Source: Actinoplanes solisilvae (lineage in GTDB: Bacteria; Actinomycetota; Actinomycetes; Mycobacteriales; Micromonosporaceae). From it: DNA of 64,000 nt. The stretch covers positions 124,001-188,000 of the forward strand of contig NZ_RJAC01000010.1 of assembly GCF_003999975.1 (NCBI RefSeq), in the 5' to 3' direction. The position numbers were made by a program, and so were the translations under genes. Below are positions 31,779 through 40,370 of the stretch, in pieces. The first letter of the stretch is position 1; the number at the start of each line of letters is the position of its first letter. The notes beneath the pieces were generated by a model. That model saw only the letters and a list, made by a program, of their open reading frames with translations. It was not told the origin of the DNA and searched no databases.

Positions 31779-32921
31779 ATGAACAGTTCCACCAACGAGA
31801 AGTACGCACCGCTGTTCCGTCCCCTCACGCTGCCGAACGGCACGGTGCTTGGCGACCGGCTCGGCATGACCCCGATGACGACCTTCGCCGGCAGCCCGGA
31901 CGGCGTGCTCACCGACGAGGAGATCGCGCACTACCGGCGCCGCAACAACATCGGGCAGCTCGCCATCACCGGCGCGGTCGCCGTGTCGCCGCACGGGCGG
32001 CTGGGCGACGTGCAGTTCGTGGCCTACGAGGAGCAGGACGGCCCGGTGCTGGCCGGCCTCACCCGCCTGGCCGAGGCACTGCGGGCGCGCGGCAACAAGG
32101 CGATCCTCCAGCTCCAGCACGGCGGGCGCGAGGCCCACCTCGCGGAGGTGCCGTTCGGCCCGAGCGACAAGCACTTCCCGTGGCACGAGCGACCCACGAC
32201 CGGCCTCTCCGAGGAGGGCATCGCCGACGTAGTCCGCGAATTCGGCGACGCCACCCGGACGGCGATCAAGGCCGGGTTCGACGGTGTCGAGATTCACGGC
32301 GCGAACCACTACCTGCTGCAGCAGTTCTTCTCGACGTACTCGAATGAACGTGACGACGAGTGGGGCGGTGACCTGGCCGGCCGCATGCGCTTCGCGCTCG
32401 AGGTGGTGCGCGAGGTGCGCCGCGTCGTGGCCGAGTCGGGCCGCGCGGATTTCCTCGTCGGCTATCGCATCTCGCCCGAGGAGGTGCACGGCGAGACGGT
32501 CGGCTACACCGTCGACGAGAGCCTGGAGCTGATCGACGCGATCGTGGAGGCCGGTGTCGACTACGTGCACACGTCGCTGGGCGGCGGCTTCCGGGCGACC
32601 GCGCAGGGCGATGACCACCCCGACCCGGTGAACCAGCGGGTCCGGGACCGCATCGCCGGCCGGGTGGCCTTCGTGGTCAGCGGCGAGGTCTGGACCCCGG
32701 ACGACGCTGTCGAGGCCCTGACGTACGGGGACGTGGTCACGCTCGGCCGCGCCGCGCTGATCGAGCCGGACTGGTCGCACAAGGTGCTCGACGGCCGCGA
32801 GGCGGAGATCCGCCGCAGCACGGGCCGCGAGCAGGACCCCGACATCCAGGTCCCGGTGCGCATGTGGGACAAGTTCCTGGAGCCGAACTCGTACCTGCCT
32901 CCGCTGCCCCTGAGCGAATAG
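31779..32921 (+). CDS. Old Yellow Enzyme family NAD(P)H:flavin oxidoreductase
   Basis: This 380-aa FMN TIM-barrel ene-reductase has MTPMTTFAGSPDG near the N-terminus (FMN loop), LQLQHGGREAH, the paired active-site region FDGVEIHGANHYLLQQFFS, and YSNERDDEWGG, the hallmark of the family. It reduces activated C=C bonds of enones and quinones and helps remove electrophiles. The start at ATG 31779 gives the usual N-terminus. Probably repressed by the divergent HxlR protein. Confidence 0.92.
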   Translation: MNSSTNEKYAPLFRPLTLPNGTVLGDRLGMTPMTTFAGSPDGVLTDEEIAHYRRRNNIGQLAITGAVAVSPHGRLGDVQFVAYEEQDGPVLAGLTRLAEALRARGNKAILQLQHGGREAHLAEVPFGPSDKHFPWHERPTTGLSEEGIADVVREFGDATRTAIKAGFDGVEIHGANHYLLQQFFSTYSNERDDEWGGDLAGRMRFALEVVREVRRVVAESGRADFLVGYRISPEEVHGETVGYTVDESLELIDAIVEAGVDYVHTSLGGGFRATAQGDDHPDPVNQRVRDRIAGRVAFVVSGEVWTPDDAVEALTYGDVVTLGRAALIEPDWSHKVLDGREAEIRRSTGREQDPDIQVPVRMWDKFLEPNSYLPPLPLSE

Positions 32922-32927
32922 CCGCGA

Positions 32928-32955
32928 CGCCGCGGGGCTCTCGGGTCTCGCGGCG
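32928..32955. terminator. Convergent hairpin between ene-reductase and hemerythrin genes
   Basis: CGCCGCG (32928-32934) pairs with CGCGGCG (32949-32955) in the 36-bp gap between two converging genes. It may serve both strands; there is no U-tract. Confidence 0.45.
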
Positions 32956-32957
32956 CC

Positions 32958-33632
32958 TCAGGCCCGGACGAGGCGCTGATGCTCGGCGTATTGGCGCGCG
33001 CCCATCAAACGCCACAGCACCCGCGCCGGGGCCGGCATGCCGCCGAGGAACCAGGCCCGCTCCCGAGGGGTGGCGCCCTCGAGCACGATGCCGGCCAGCA
33101 CGAGCTTGTCGCTCAGGCGGCTCGGCCCGTGCTTCATCGCGTGCTTCTGCGGCGCCTCCCACTCGGCCACCGTGAGGTGATCGTGGATCAGCGGCAGCAC
33201 CTTCTGCTCCTCGAGGGCGAGGTGCTCGGCCAGGCCGTCCGCGAGCTGCTGAAGCGCCACCGCGAGCTCTTCGCCCGCCGCCGCTCCGGCCGTACGGGTC
33301 CACGACAGTTGCAGGCTCTTCACCGTCCCGATCGCGGCGTCGAGGGCCTCGTGCTGGCCCTCCATCGCCTCGATCAGCGCGTTCTCCATCGGGACGCGCT
33401 GATGCAGCAGCGGCCACAGCAGTTCGTCCTCGGCCTCGTGGTGCTCGTGCAGCATGCCGAGCAGCAGGGTCAGATGGTCGCTGACCACGCTCGCGCGCAC
33501 CGAGTCGCCCTCGCCGACCCGCCGCACCTGGGCGGGCAGCAGGGTGAACTCGCGGGTCATCGCGCGGTGGATGACCTTCATCTGCTCGGTCTCGGGCCGG
33601 TCGGCCGGAGCTTGGGGGTCGATCGTCTTCAC
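32958..33632 (-). CDS. Hemerythrin HHE-domain protein
   Basis: This 224-aa di-iron helical-bundle protein has ligands in VIHRAMTREFTLLP, LHEHHEAEDELLWP, EGQHEALDAAI and LAEHLALEEQKVLPL, plus the C-terminal helical extension shared with the paralogue at 22372-23058. I choose GTG 33632; the TTG just before it is possible. The gene follows the TetR gene by 44 bp on the same strand, so the regulator may control it. Confidence 0.87.
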   Translation of the reverse strand: MKTIDPQAPADRPETEQMKVIHRAMTREFTLLPAQVRRVGEGDSVRASVVSDHLTLLLGMLHEHHEAEDELLWPLLHQRVPMENALIEAMEGQHEALDAAIGTVKSLQLSWTRTAGAAAGEELAVALQQLADGLAEHLALEEQKVLPLIHDHLTVAEWEAPQKHAMKHGPSRLSDKLVLAGIVLEGATPRERAWFLGGMPAPARVLWRLMGARQYAEHQRLVRA

Positions 33633-33676
33633 CAATTCAGAGTAGCGCTCGTACTATGAATTGACTGTGATTCACG

Positions 33677-34288
33677 TCAATCGTCGAGCAGGGCCGTCAC
33701 GGCCTGGGCGTAGAGCCAGTCGGCCGCGTCGTCCCAGGTCCAGCCCATCTGCCGGGCGGTCGACCAGGCCGCGGCGCCGAAATAGAACCAGAGGATCTGG
33801 GCGGCCCGCTCGGCGTCGATCCACGGCCGCAGCGCGTCGAGCCCGGCCAGCCTGGTCGCGGCCCGGGTCAGCCGTTCGCGGTAGCGGTCGAACGCCTGCT
33901 CGGCCGCCTCGGCGACGGCGGGTTCGGAGGACCGGTTCTCCAGCAGGAAGCGCAGGGTCTCCGACTGGCGGCGGGTCACCTCGGCCGTGCCGTCGGCGAG
34001 GACCCGCAGGATCCGGCGACCGTCGGCCGTGTCCGCCGTCTCGGCCAGCGCAGCCTCGATCGCCGCGTCGTCGGTGGCATCCTGCGCGACCGCCGCGATC
34101 AGCGCCGGTTTACCGCCGACGCTGGTGTAGACGGTGTTGAGCGCGACCCCGGCCCGGTCGGCGATCGCCGCCACGCTCGTGCGGGCATAGCCGCGCTGCG
34201 CGAACAGGGCGCGCGCGGCCTCGACGATCGCCGCCCGGGTGACCTGGGCGGCCACGGCCCGGACCGGGGAGCGGTAGGAGCGAGTCAT
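33677..34288 (-). CDS. TetR-family transcriptional regulator
   Basis: This 203-aa protein has the N-terminal TetR helix-turn-helix IVEAARALFAQRGYARTSVAAIADRAGVALNTVYTSVGGK and a helical ligand-binding domain. ATG 34288 is preceded by TACGGT at 6 nt and lacks a Shine-Dalgarno, so the message may be leaderless. The inducer is unknown. It lies upstream of and co-oriented with the hemerythrin gene; an ATTGAC/GTCAAT inverted repeat (33660-33681) spans its stop codon and the following gap. Confidence 0.9.
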   Translation of the reverse strand: MTRSYRSPVRAVAAQVTRAAIVEAARALFAQRGYARTSVAAIADRAGVALNTVYTSVGGKPALIAAVAQDATDDAAIEAALAETADTADGRRILRVLADGTAEVTRRQSETLRFLLENRSSEPAVAEAAEQAFDRYRERLTRAATRLAGLDALRPWIDAERAAQILWFYFGAAAWSTARQMGWTWDDAADWLYAQAVTALLDD

Positions 34289-34346
34289 CAATTGACCGTA
34301 GCAAGCGACCAATCAATGGAGGCCGTTCCCGACCCCGGGCCCGGCC

Positions 34347-34390
34347 GTGGGGCACTCCTCAGATCACCGTTGATCGGAGGAGTGCCCCAC
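34347..34390 (-). terminator. Long hairpin at the end of the TerC gene
   Basis: A perfect 14-bp stem, GTGGGGCACTCCTC with GAGGAGTGCCCCAC, has a further GATC/GATC pairing in the loop. The stop codon of the TerC gene (34364-34366) lies inside the loop, so the hairpin forms partly from the last codons. Confidence 0.8.
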
Positions 34391-35404
34391 GGAGACCGGC
34401 TCGCCGGTTTCCTGCGCGGCGGCCGCATCCCGGCGGTTGGCCAGCACGCTGGTGATCGTGACGGTGACCAGGGTGAGGGCGATGACGCCCAGCGACGCCA
34501 GCGTCGGCACCTCGGGCAGCGCCGGCCAGACGCCGTGCGCCCAGTGCAGCACCAGCTTCACCCCGATGAAGGCCAGGATGACGGCGAGCCCGTAGTTGAG
34601 GTGACGCAGCTTGTCGAGCACGTTGCGCAACACGAAGTAGAGCGCCCGCAACCCCATCAGAGCGAACGCGTTGGTGGCGAACACCAGGTACGGGTCTTCG
34701 GTCACGCCGTAGACCGCGGGCACCGAGTCGACCGCGAAGACGATGTCGGTCATGAACACCGCGAACACGACCACGGCGAGAGGAGTCAGAGCCCGGCGCC
34801 CGGCCTGCCGCACGGTCATCTTGCTGCCGTGGTATTCCTTGGTGACCGGGAAGAAGCGGCGCAGAAGCTTGACGCTGCGCATCCCGTCGATGTCGACCTC
34901 GTGGTCCTGACCCTTTGTCGCGTCCCGCATGACCTTGACCGCGGTCAGCAGCAGGACGCCGCCGAAGAGCAGGAACGCCCAGGTGCCGGCCTGCAGGACG
35001 GCCGCACCGGCCGCGATGAAGATGCCCCGCAGCACCAGCGCGCCGGCGATGCCGTAGAGCAGCACCCGCTGGGCCAGCGCCGACGGCACCGCGAACGCGC
35101 CGAGCAGCAGCATGAAGACGAACAGGTTGTCGACCGACAGCGATTTCTCGACGACGAATCCGGTGTAGAACTCGATTGCCGGGCGGCTGCCGTAGGCCCA
35201 CCACAGCACCAGGCCGAACACGGCCGGCAGCGTCAGGTAGAAAATGGACCACCCGACCGCCTCGCGCATCGGCACGTCGTGCGGCCGCCGGGTGACCACG
35301 AAGTCGGCCACAAGCAGGCCGATGAGGACAGCGATGCTGATCGCCCACAGTTGCGGGGATGCGACGGTCTCGAGCGGGGCAGCAAGAATCACGGATTGCG
35401 CCAT
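34364..35404 (-). CDS. TerC-family integral membrane protein, probable Mn2+ exporter
   Basis: In this 346-aa membrane protein about nine hydrophobic segments include the acidic TerC signature EKSLSVDNLFVFMLLLGAF and FMTDIVFAVDSVPAVYGVTEDPYLVFATNAFALMGLRALYF, where the intramembrane Asp/Glu residues would bind the metal. TerC proteins such as Alx and YkoY are tied to Mn2+ export. A yybP-ykoY riboswitch-like leader lies directly upstream (35441-35537), and AGGAGGA precedes ATG 35404. A tellurite-resistance role is the older family label. Confidence 0.92.
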   Translation of the reverse strand: MAQSVILAAPLETVASPQLWAISIAVLIGLLVADFVVTRRPHDVPMREAVGWSIFYLTLPAVFGLVLWWAYGSRPAIEFYTGFVVEKSLSVDNLFVFMLLLGAFAVPSALAQRVLLYGIAGALVLRGIFIAAGAAVLQAGTWAFLLFGGVLLLTAVKVMRDATKGQDHEVDIDGMRSVKLLRRFFPVTKEYHGSKMTVRQAGRRALTPLAVVVFAVFMTDIVFAVDSVPAVYGVTEDPYLVFATNAFALMGLRALYFVLRNVLDKLRHLNYGLAVILAFIGVKLVLHWAHGVWPALPEVPTLASLGVIALTLVTVTITSVLANRRDAAAAQETGEPVSVGHSSDQR

Positions 35405-35440
35405 GCGCGGGGTTCCTCCTCGGAGATGTGCGCCATCGTC

Positions 35441-35537
35441 CGAGGTCTCCCTCACCCGCCGCCTGACGGGCGAGCGCACGGGGGCATGCAGAGATGCCCG
35501 TGATGACCGCAACGCTCTTTGTGAGGTACTCCCCTCG
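35441..35537 (-). promoter_or_regulatory. yybP-ykoY (Mn2+) riboswitch
   Basis: Read on the minus strand the leader starts CGAGGGGAGTACC and ends GGGAGACCTCG. CGAGG/CCTCG closes the first stem, and the conserved loop elements GGAGTA and AGACC bracket the Mn2+ site. GGTCATCACGGGC between them matches the conserved GUCAUCA segment. It precedes a TerC gene, the classic target of this Rfam family. Binding of Mn2+ would raise TerC expression. Confidence 0.85.
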
Positions 35538-35627
35538 CCGCGCAGCCTAACCTACGTTCCTGAACGCTCCCTGGCGGATCGCGCGAAGGCGCTTGACGGC
35601 CCTCGAAGGCGGGCCCATGGTGGATAA

Positions 35628-35726
35628 ATGCTGGTAGACATCCTGCTCGGGACTCTGCTGGTCACGAGCATGCTGATCTCCGTCGCCGCATTGAGCACCG
35701 GCTCGCACCACCACCACCGCCACTAA
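35628..35726 (+). CDS. Micro membrane protein with a poly-His tail, 32 aa
   Basis: ATG 35628 follows GGTGG at 5 nt and opens a 32-codon frame. One hydrophobic helix (about residues 3-24, DILLGTLLVTSMLISVAAL) is followed by STG and the terminal SHHHHRH. It diverges from the Mn2+ riboswitch/TerC unit and its stop overlaps the end of the ROK gene. A metal-sensing or metal-handling small protein is an attractive guess; expression is unproven. Confidence 0.5.
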   Translation: MLVDILLGTLLVTSMLISVAALSTGSHHHHRH

Positions 35727-36889
35727 CGGCGGGGAGCCACCGGAGCGCTCAGGCCGACCGAGAAGAGGCGCTGGTCGACCTCGATCAGCGCCAGCCGCAG
35801 CGCGCCCAGCGCCACACTGTCGGCCCCCAGCGTCGACGCGCGCACCTCAGGCACCCGCAGGCACAGCTTGGCCAGTTCGCGGCTCAGCGGTTCGAGAACC
35901 AGGTCGGCCGAGCGCGAGAAACCCCCACCGAAGACCACGACCTGCGGGTCGAGCGCGAGCACCAGCGCGGCGGCGCCGAGCGCCACGTCCTTCACATACC
36001 GGTTGAGCGCCGTACGGGCGTCGCGGTTGCCGTCCCGGGCGGCGTTGAACACCCAGGCGGCCGCGTCGTCCGGGCTGACACTGGCCGGCACGCCGGGGCA
36101 GTTCTGCAGATGTCCCGGGGCGGCCAGCCAGCGCAGGGCCTTCAGCGCGCCGATCTCGCCGGCCGCGCCCCCGTAGCCCCGGCGCAGCGTGCCGTCGATG
36201 ATCAGGCCCGCCCCCATCCGCATGCCCGCGAGCAGGAAGACGATGTCGTCGGCGTCGCGCGCGACGCCCAGCCAGCGCTCGGCCAGCGCGGCCAGCTTGC
36301 AGTCGTTCTCGACCACGATCGGGCAGGCGAACCGGTCCTTCAGATGGGCCGCGAGGTCGACGGTCTGCCAGCCCGGCAGCGGCGTGAACAGGGTCGTACG
36401 GCCGGTGGCGTCGACCGGGCCGGTGACGCCGACGGTGACCGCCCATATGTCGTGGGCCGTCTTGCCCGCCTCGCGCAGGGCGGTCGCGATGATCTCGTCG
36501 AGGGCGGCGAGGCGTTCGCCCGGGTCGGCGTCGGCCCCGATCGAGCGCCGGGCGGTGTGCACCACGTTGCCGTCGAGGTCGGCGATCAGCGCCAGTATCT
36601 TGTGGCCGCCGACGTCGACGCCGAGCACGTGACCGGCGGTCGCGTTGAACCGGTAGCGGCGCGCGGGCCGCCCGACCGTGCTGCTGGCGCCCGGCTCGAC
36701 CACCTTGGCCCAGCCGCTGCCGACCAGCCCCTGCGCGATCACGTCGACGGCGGGCCGCGACAGCCCGGTCAGGGCGGCCAGCTCGGTCACGGTCGTGGGC
36801 GGCTGGTCGCGCAGCGCGCGCACCACGGTCAGCGAGTTGAGCTCGCGCAGCCGCGACAGGTCGACCCCGGCGATGACCTGGTCCGTCAC
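35723..36889 (-). CDS. ROK-family transcriptional regulator
   Basis: This 388-aa protein has an N-terminal winged helix (NSLTVVRALRDQPPTTVTELAALTGLSRPAVDVIAQGLV) and a ROK sugar-kinase-like domain (HVLGVDVGGHKILALIADL; GAGLIIDGTLRRGYGGAAGEIG). The usual Cys-rich zinc motif after the EIG box is missing: the stretch reads ALRWLAAPGHLQNCPG. GTG 36889 follows AAGGGGCG. It diverges from a Gfo/Idh/MocA oxidoreductase gene, which it probably represses in response to a sugar. Confidence 0.9.
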   Translation of the reverse strand: MTDQVIAGVDLSRLRELNSLTVVRALRDQPPTTVTELAALTGLSRPAVDVIAQGLVGSGWAKVVEPGASSTVGRPARRYRFNATAGHVLGVDVGGHKILALIADLDGNVVHTARRSIGADADPGERLAALDEIIATALREAGKTAHDIWAVTVGVTGPVDATGRTTLFTPLPGWQTVDLAAHLKDRFACPIVVENDCKLAALAERWLGVARDADDIVFLLAGMRMGAGLIIDGTLRRGYGGAAGEIGALKALRWLAAPGHLQNCPGVPASVSPDDAAAWVFNAARDGNRDARTALNRYVKDVALGAAALVLALDPQVVVFGGGFSRSADLVLEPLSRELAKLCLRVPEVRASTLGADSVALGALRLALIEVDQRLFSVGLSAPVAPRR

Positions 36890-36967
36890 GCTTCGCCCCT
36901 TGACCCGTGGGGCTGTTCGCCCGCCAATATTGCTATGGAGTTTACGAAGTACGCGGGAGATCGCAAA

Positions 36968-38185
36968 GTGGTCGCCCTCGCGGTGATCGGCGCCGGTCTT
37001 CGCGGACGCACCTACGCCGAGCTGGCCGTGGCGAGCGGGCGAGCCCGGGTGGTGGCGGTGGCCGAGCCCGACCCGGACAGACGCGAGTCGTTCGTGAACA
37101 CGTACGGCGTGAAGTCGGTCTTCACGGACTGGACGGAGCTCGCCGCCGCCGGGCGCACAGCCGACGCGGTGGTGATCACGACGCAGGACCGGCTGCACGC
37201 CGACCCGGCCGTGGCGATGGCCGGCCTGGGCTACCACCTGCTGCTGGAGAAGCCGATGGCCCCCACCGAGCCCGAAGCGCGCCGCATCGCCGCCGCCGTC
37301 GAGAAAGCCGGCGTGATCGGTGCCGTCTGCCACGTGCTGCGCTACACGCGCTACTCCCGGGCCCTCAAGCAGCTGCTCGACGAGGGCCGGCTCGGCCAGG
37401 TGGTCAGCGTTCAGCATTTGGAACCCGTCGGGTGGTGGCATCAGGCCCATTCCTTCGTACGGGGGAACTGGCGCGCCACGGCCGAGTCGGGGCCGATGCT
37501 GCTGACCAAGTCGTGCCACGACCTCGACTGGCTGGCCTACATCATCGGGGCGGCGCCGTCGGCCGTGGCGTCGTTCGGCGGCCTCCAGCATTTCCACCCC
37601 GGCAACCGGCCGCCCGGCGCGTCGGATCGGTGCCTCGACTGCGCCGTCGAGCCCTCATGCCCGTACTCGGCCCCTCGCCTTTATCTCGGCCGTCTCGACG
37701 AGGGACGGAGCGGCTGGCCGCTGACCGCGCTGACCCTGGAGCCGACGCGCGAGTCGGTGCTGGCCGCCCTGCGCGACGGCCCATACGGTCGCTGTGTCTA
37801 TGACTGCGACAACGACGTGGTCGATCATCAGGTCGTCACGATGCAGTACGCCACGGGCCTGACCGCGACGTTCACGATGACCGCCTTCACCCCCATGCAG
37901 GGCCGTCAGACCCGCGTCTTCGGCAGCCACGGCTACGTCGAGGGCGACGGCAACCTTCTCAAGATCACCGATTTCCGTACGGGGGTCACGTCGACGATCG
38001 ACACGGGCTCGACGGGCTCGGGGCACGACGGCGGCGACCAAGGACTGGTCGAGGCGTTCCTGGCCGCCGTGGCCGCGGACGATCCGGGCCTGCTCAGCTC
38101 GGACATGGCGACCAGCCTGGCCTCGCATCAGGTCGTGTGGGCGGCCGAACGGGCCAGGCTGTCGCGCTCGATCGTGACGCTGTAG
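36968..38185 (+). CDS. Gfo/Idh/MocA-family oxidoreductase
   Basis: This 405-aa NAD(P)-dependent dehydrogenase has the Rossmann motif LAVIGAGLRGRTYAELA at the N-terminus, a conserved LLLEKPMAPT, and the catalytic His region TKSCHDLDWLAYI. It carries a Cys cluster RCLDCAVEPSCPYSAPRLYL, typical of one subfamily and possibly zinc-binding. I prefer GTG 36968 because GGGAGA lies 7 nt upstream; an in-frame ATG at 36935 would add 11 residues encoded by the promoter region. It probably oxidises a sugar, amino sugar or inositol derivative under control of the divergent ROK protein. Confidence 0.88.
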   Translation: MVALAVIGAGLRGRTYAELAVASGRARVVAVAEPDPDRRESFVNTYGVKSVFTDWTELAAAGRTADAVVITTQDRLHADPAVAMAGLGYHLLLEKPMAPTEPEARRIAAAVEKAGVIGAVCHVLRYTRYSRALKQLLDEGRLGQVVSVQHLEPVGWWHQAHSFVRGNWRATAESGPMLLTKSCHDLDWLAYIIGAAPSAVASFGGLQHFHPGNRPPGASDRCLDCAVEPSCPYSAPRLYLGRLDEGRSGWPLTALTLEPTRESVLAALRDGPYGRCVYDCDNDVVDHQVVTMQYATGLTATFTMTAFTPMQGRQTRVFGSHGYVEGDGNLLKITDFRTGVTSTIDTGSTGSGHDGGDQGLVEAFLAAVAADDPGLLSSDMATSLASHQVVWAAERARLSRSIVTL

Positions 38186-39582
38186 GCCACCCGGTCGCGC
38201 CCGGCGTCCTTGGCCCGGTAGAGCGCCCGGTCCGCGGCCAGCACCAGGTCCTCGCCGGGAACGCACACCGAAACGCCGACCGACACGGTGACCCGATGCG
38301 TACGGTCCTCGCCGACCCCGATCGGGACGTCCGCGATGCCCTGCCGCACCCGTTCGGCCACCTCACGCGCGATGTCGAGACCCGCGCCGGGCAGCAGCAC
38401 GGCGAACTCCTCACCGCCGTACCGCGCGACCAGGTCGTGCGGGCGCACCACGCCGGTCAGCCGACGCGCGACCTCGACCAGCACGCGATCCCCGCCCTGG
38501 TGCCCGTACGTGTCGTTGACGCTCTTGAAGTGGTCGATGTCGAGCAGCAGCAGGCTCAGCTCGTCGCCGGACCGCGCGGAGCGAGCCGACTCGGCCAGCA
38601 TCGTCTGCTCGAAGAAGCGCCGGCTGCGCAGCCCGGTGAGCCCGTCGGTGATCGCGGCGTGCCGCTGCGCCCGCACGAGCCCGGCCATGCGCCCGATGAC
38701 CAGCAGGAACAGCACGTTGCAGACGAGGCCGGCGATCAGCACGTGCGGATTGACGCCGCGCAGGTATTGAACGGTCATGACGGTCGGCGCGACCACGGCG
38801 GCGATGGCCAGCACGGTCAACCGGCCCGCCGACGCGTCCGGGGTCACCGCCGCGGCCGGCTCGACCAGGCGGCGCAGGTCGGGGTGCAGCACCGTGGCCG
38901 CCATCAGGAACCCGGCGCTCATCCAGAACGCGTCGAGCAGGTTGCCGTTGTGATAAGTGCCGTCCAGAACGGTGACGCTGTAGACCGTGTCGGCGGTCAG
39001 CTTCAGCACGAGACAGATGCCGATCATGCGCAGCGGCGTCGTGCGGGGACCGGCGCCGAGCAGCAGCCGCGCGCCGACCACGATGAGCATGAGATCGCCG
39101 ACCGGGTACGAGACCGACACCAGACGTACGAGATTGGTCGCGTCGATCGCCATCGTCGGCGCGATGACCAGCGCGAAGATCACGTACCCGGAGCCCACCG
39201 CGACGATCGCCGCGTCGATGGCGCTGGCCGCGTCCCAGCCCGGGGTACGCCGCCGCACGACGATCAGCAGGCCCGCGGCGGTCAGCGGATACGACAGGAA
39301 ATAGCCGACGTCGCCGAGGCTCGGATAGGGCGCCTCGACGAGGTAGTAGAAGACGTCACCGAAAACGATCGAACCGCCCGCCGCGGCGAGCAGGAACAGG
39401 ATCGGCCGCAGCGTCGGGTTGCGCCGCACCGCGATCAGGGAGCCGGCCGCGGTCGCCAGGTTCGCGGTCATGAACAACGCGAGCGCCCACCCGGCGTGGG
39501 CCCCGAGCAGCAGGTAGTACGACGCGATGATCAAGGGGGCGGCGGCCAGCACCAGTTGCCACCCCGCCACAGCTCTCTTCAC
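38128..39582 (-). CDS. Membrane-bound diguanylate cyclase (GGDEF)
   Basis: In this 484-aa protein about nine hydrophobic segments (residues 5-300, MHYT/MASE-like sensor) precede a GGDEF domain. That domain has DGLTGLRSRRFFEQ, LLDIDHFKSVNDTYGHQGGD and an intact active site YGGEEF. An inhibitory-site RxxD (RPHD) lies five residues before it, so feedback control by c-di-GMP is likely. GTG 39582 is the probable start. Its 3' end overlaps the convergent dehydrogenase gene by 58 bp. Confidence 0.9.
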   Translation of the reverse strand: MKRAVAGWQLVLAAAPLIIASYYLLLGAHAGWALALFMTANLATAAGSLIAVRRNPTLRPILFLLAAAGGSIVFGDVFYYLVEAPYPSLGDVGYFLSYPLTAAGLLIVVRRRTPGWDAASAIDAAIVAVGSGYVIFALVIAPTMAIDATNLVRLVSVSYPVGDLMLIVVGARLLLGAGPRTTPLRMIGICLVLKLTADTVYSVTVLDGTYHNGNLLDAFWMSAGFLMAATVLHPDLRRLVEPAAAVTPDASAGRLTVLAIAAVVAPTVMTVQYLRGVNPHVLIAGLVCNVLFLLVIGRMAGLVRAQRHAAITDGLTGLRSRRFFEQTMLAESARSARSGDELSLLLLDIDHFKSVNDTYGHQGGDRVLVEVARRLTGVVRPHDLVARYGGEEFAVLLPGAGLDIAREVAERVRQGIADVPIGVGEDRTHRVTVSVGVSVCVPGEDLVLAADRALYRAKDAGRDRVAYSVTIERDSLARSAAHTT

Positions 39583-39734
39583 GCTGCCAGAATCCGCTGC
39601 CCCGGTTGCCGCATTGCCTCTTTCCCGGTTGCGGCCCCGTTGTCTCCCGCGCTTGCCCCGCGCGGCCCTTCCCGGGCGTGCGCATCGCAGAAATGCGCGA
39701 TGTCCCCGGCCGCCCCGCACGGTAGACATGGGTC

Positions 39735-40370
39735 ATGGCCCGATGGAACTCGCGGCAGGCCGGGACGCTGGCCCTGGCCGGATGCGCAGGCGCGGTGGAT
39801 CTCCTGGCCATCACCGCGCTCAGCGGCACCTTCGTCAGCGTGATCACCGGCAACCTGGTCATTTTCGGGTACGGCCTGGGGCAGCCCGAGCCGTCCCGCC
39901 TGATCGCGGTGGGCATCGCCGTGCCCACGTTCGCGCTGGGCGTCCTGCTCTGGACCCGATTGTCAAAGCCCGGCGCCGTACGGGTTCCGCTGCTGGCCGA
40001 GTGGCTCCTGATGGCGGTGTTCGCGGTGGTGCTGCTGGTCGTCGACGTCCACCCGCACGACACGGTGGCGCGCGTGCTGCTCGGCCTGGCCGGCGTGGCG
40101 ATGGGCGGCCAGAGCGTGATCGCGATCCGTCTGAAGGTCTCGACCACCTATATGACCGGCAACCTGACGACGGCGCTGGCCCAGACGGTGACCGGGCACG
40201 CGCGGCAGGCTTGGCCGGCCTACATGCACCTGTTGGCTCTGCTGGCCGGGGCCGCGGCGGCGGCCGCCCTCTACGTCCACCTGAACTGGGCCGCGCCGGT
40301 GCTGCCGCCGTTGCTGCTGGCGGTGGCGATCGCGCTGCTTCCGGCGCGTCAGGCCTCGCCGGTTGACTGA
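39735..40370 (+). CDS. DUF1275 (YoaK family) membrane protein
   Basis: This 211-aa protein has six predicted hydrophobic segments and family features ALAGCAGAVDLLAITALSGTFVSVITGNLV and AMGGQSVIAIRLKVSTTYMTGNLTTAL, the repeated TGN motif of DUF1275. Transport activity is suspected in the family but not established. It ends 22 bp inside the convergent gene at 40349. Confidence 0.9.
   Translation: MARWNSRQAGTLALAGCAGAVDLLAITALSGTFVSVITGNLVIFGYGLGQPEPSRLIAVGIAVPTFALGVLLWTRLSKPGAVRVPLLAEWLLMAVFAVVLLVVDVHPHDTVARVLLGLAGVAMGGQSVIAIRLKVSTTYMTGNLTTALAQTVTGHARQAWPAYMHLLALLAGAAAAAALYVHLNWAAPVLPPLLLAVAIALLPARQASPVD

Noticed and set aside
33660..33681. ATTGAC/GTCAAT inverted repeat as a terminator of the TetR gene
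   Set aside because: The 6-bp stem with a 10-nt loop is weak and AT-rich, and it overlaps the TetR stop; a promoter element for the hemerythrin gene is at least as likely, so I did not list it as a site.
36110..36934. N-terminal extension of the Gfo/Idh dehydrogenase
   Set aside because: This stretch is antisense to the ROK gene and has shadow composition; the dehydrogenase starts at 36968.
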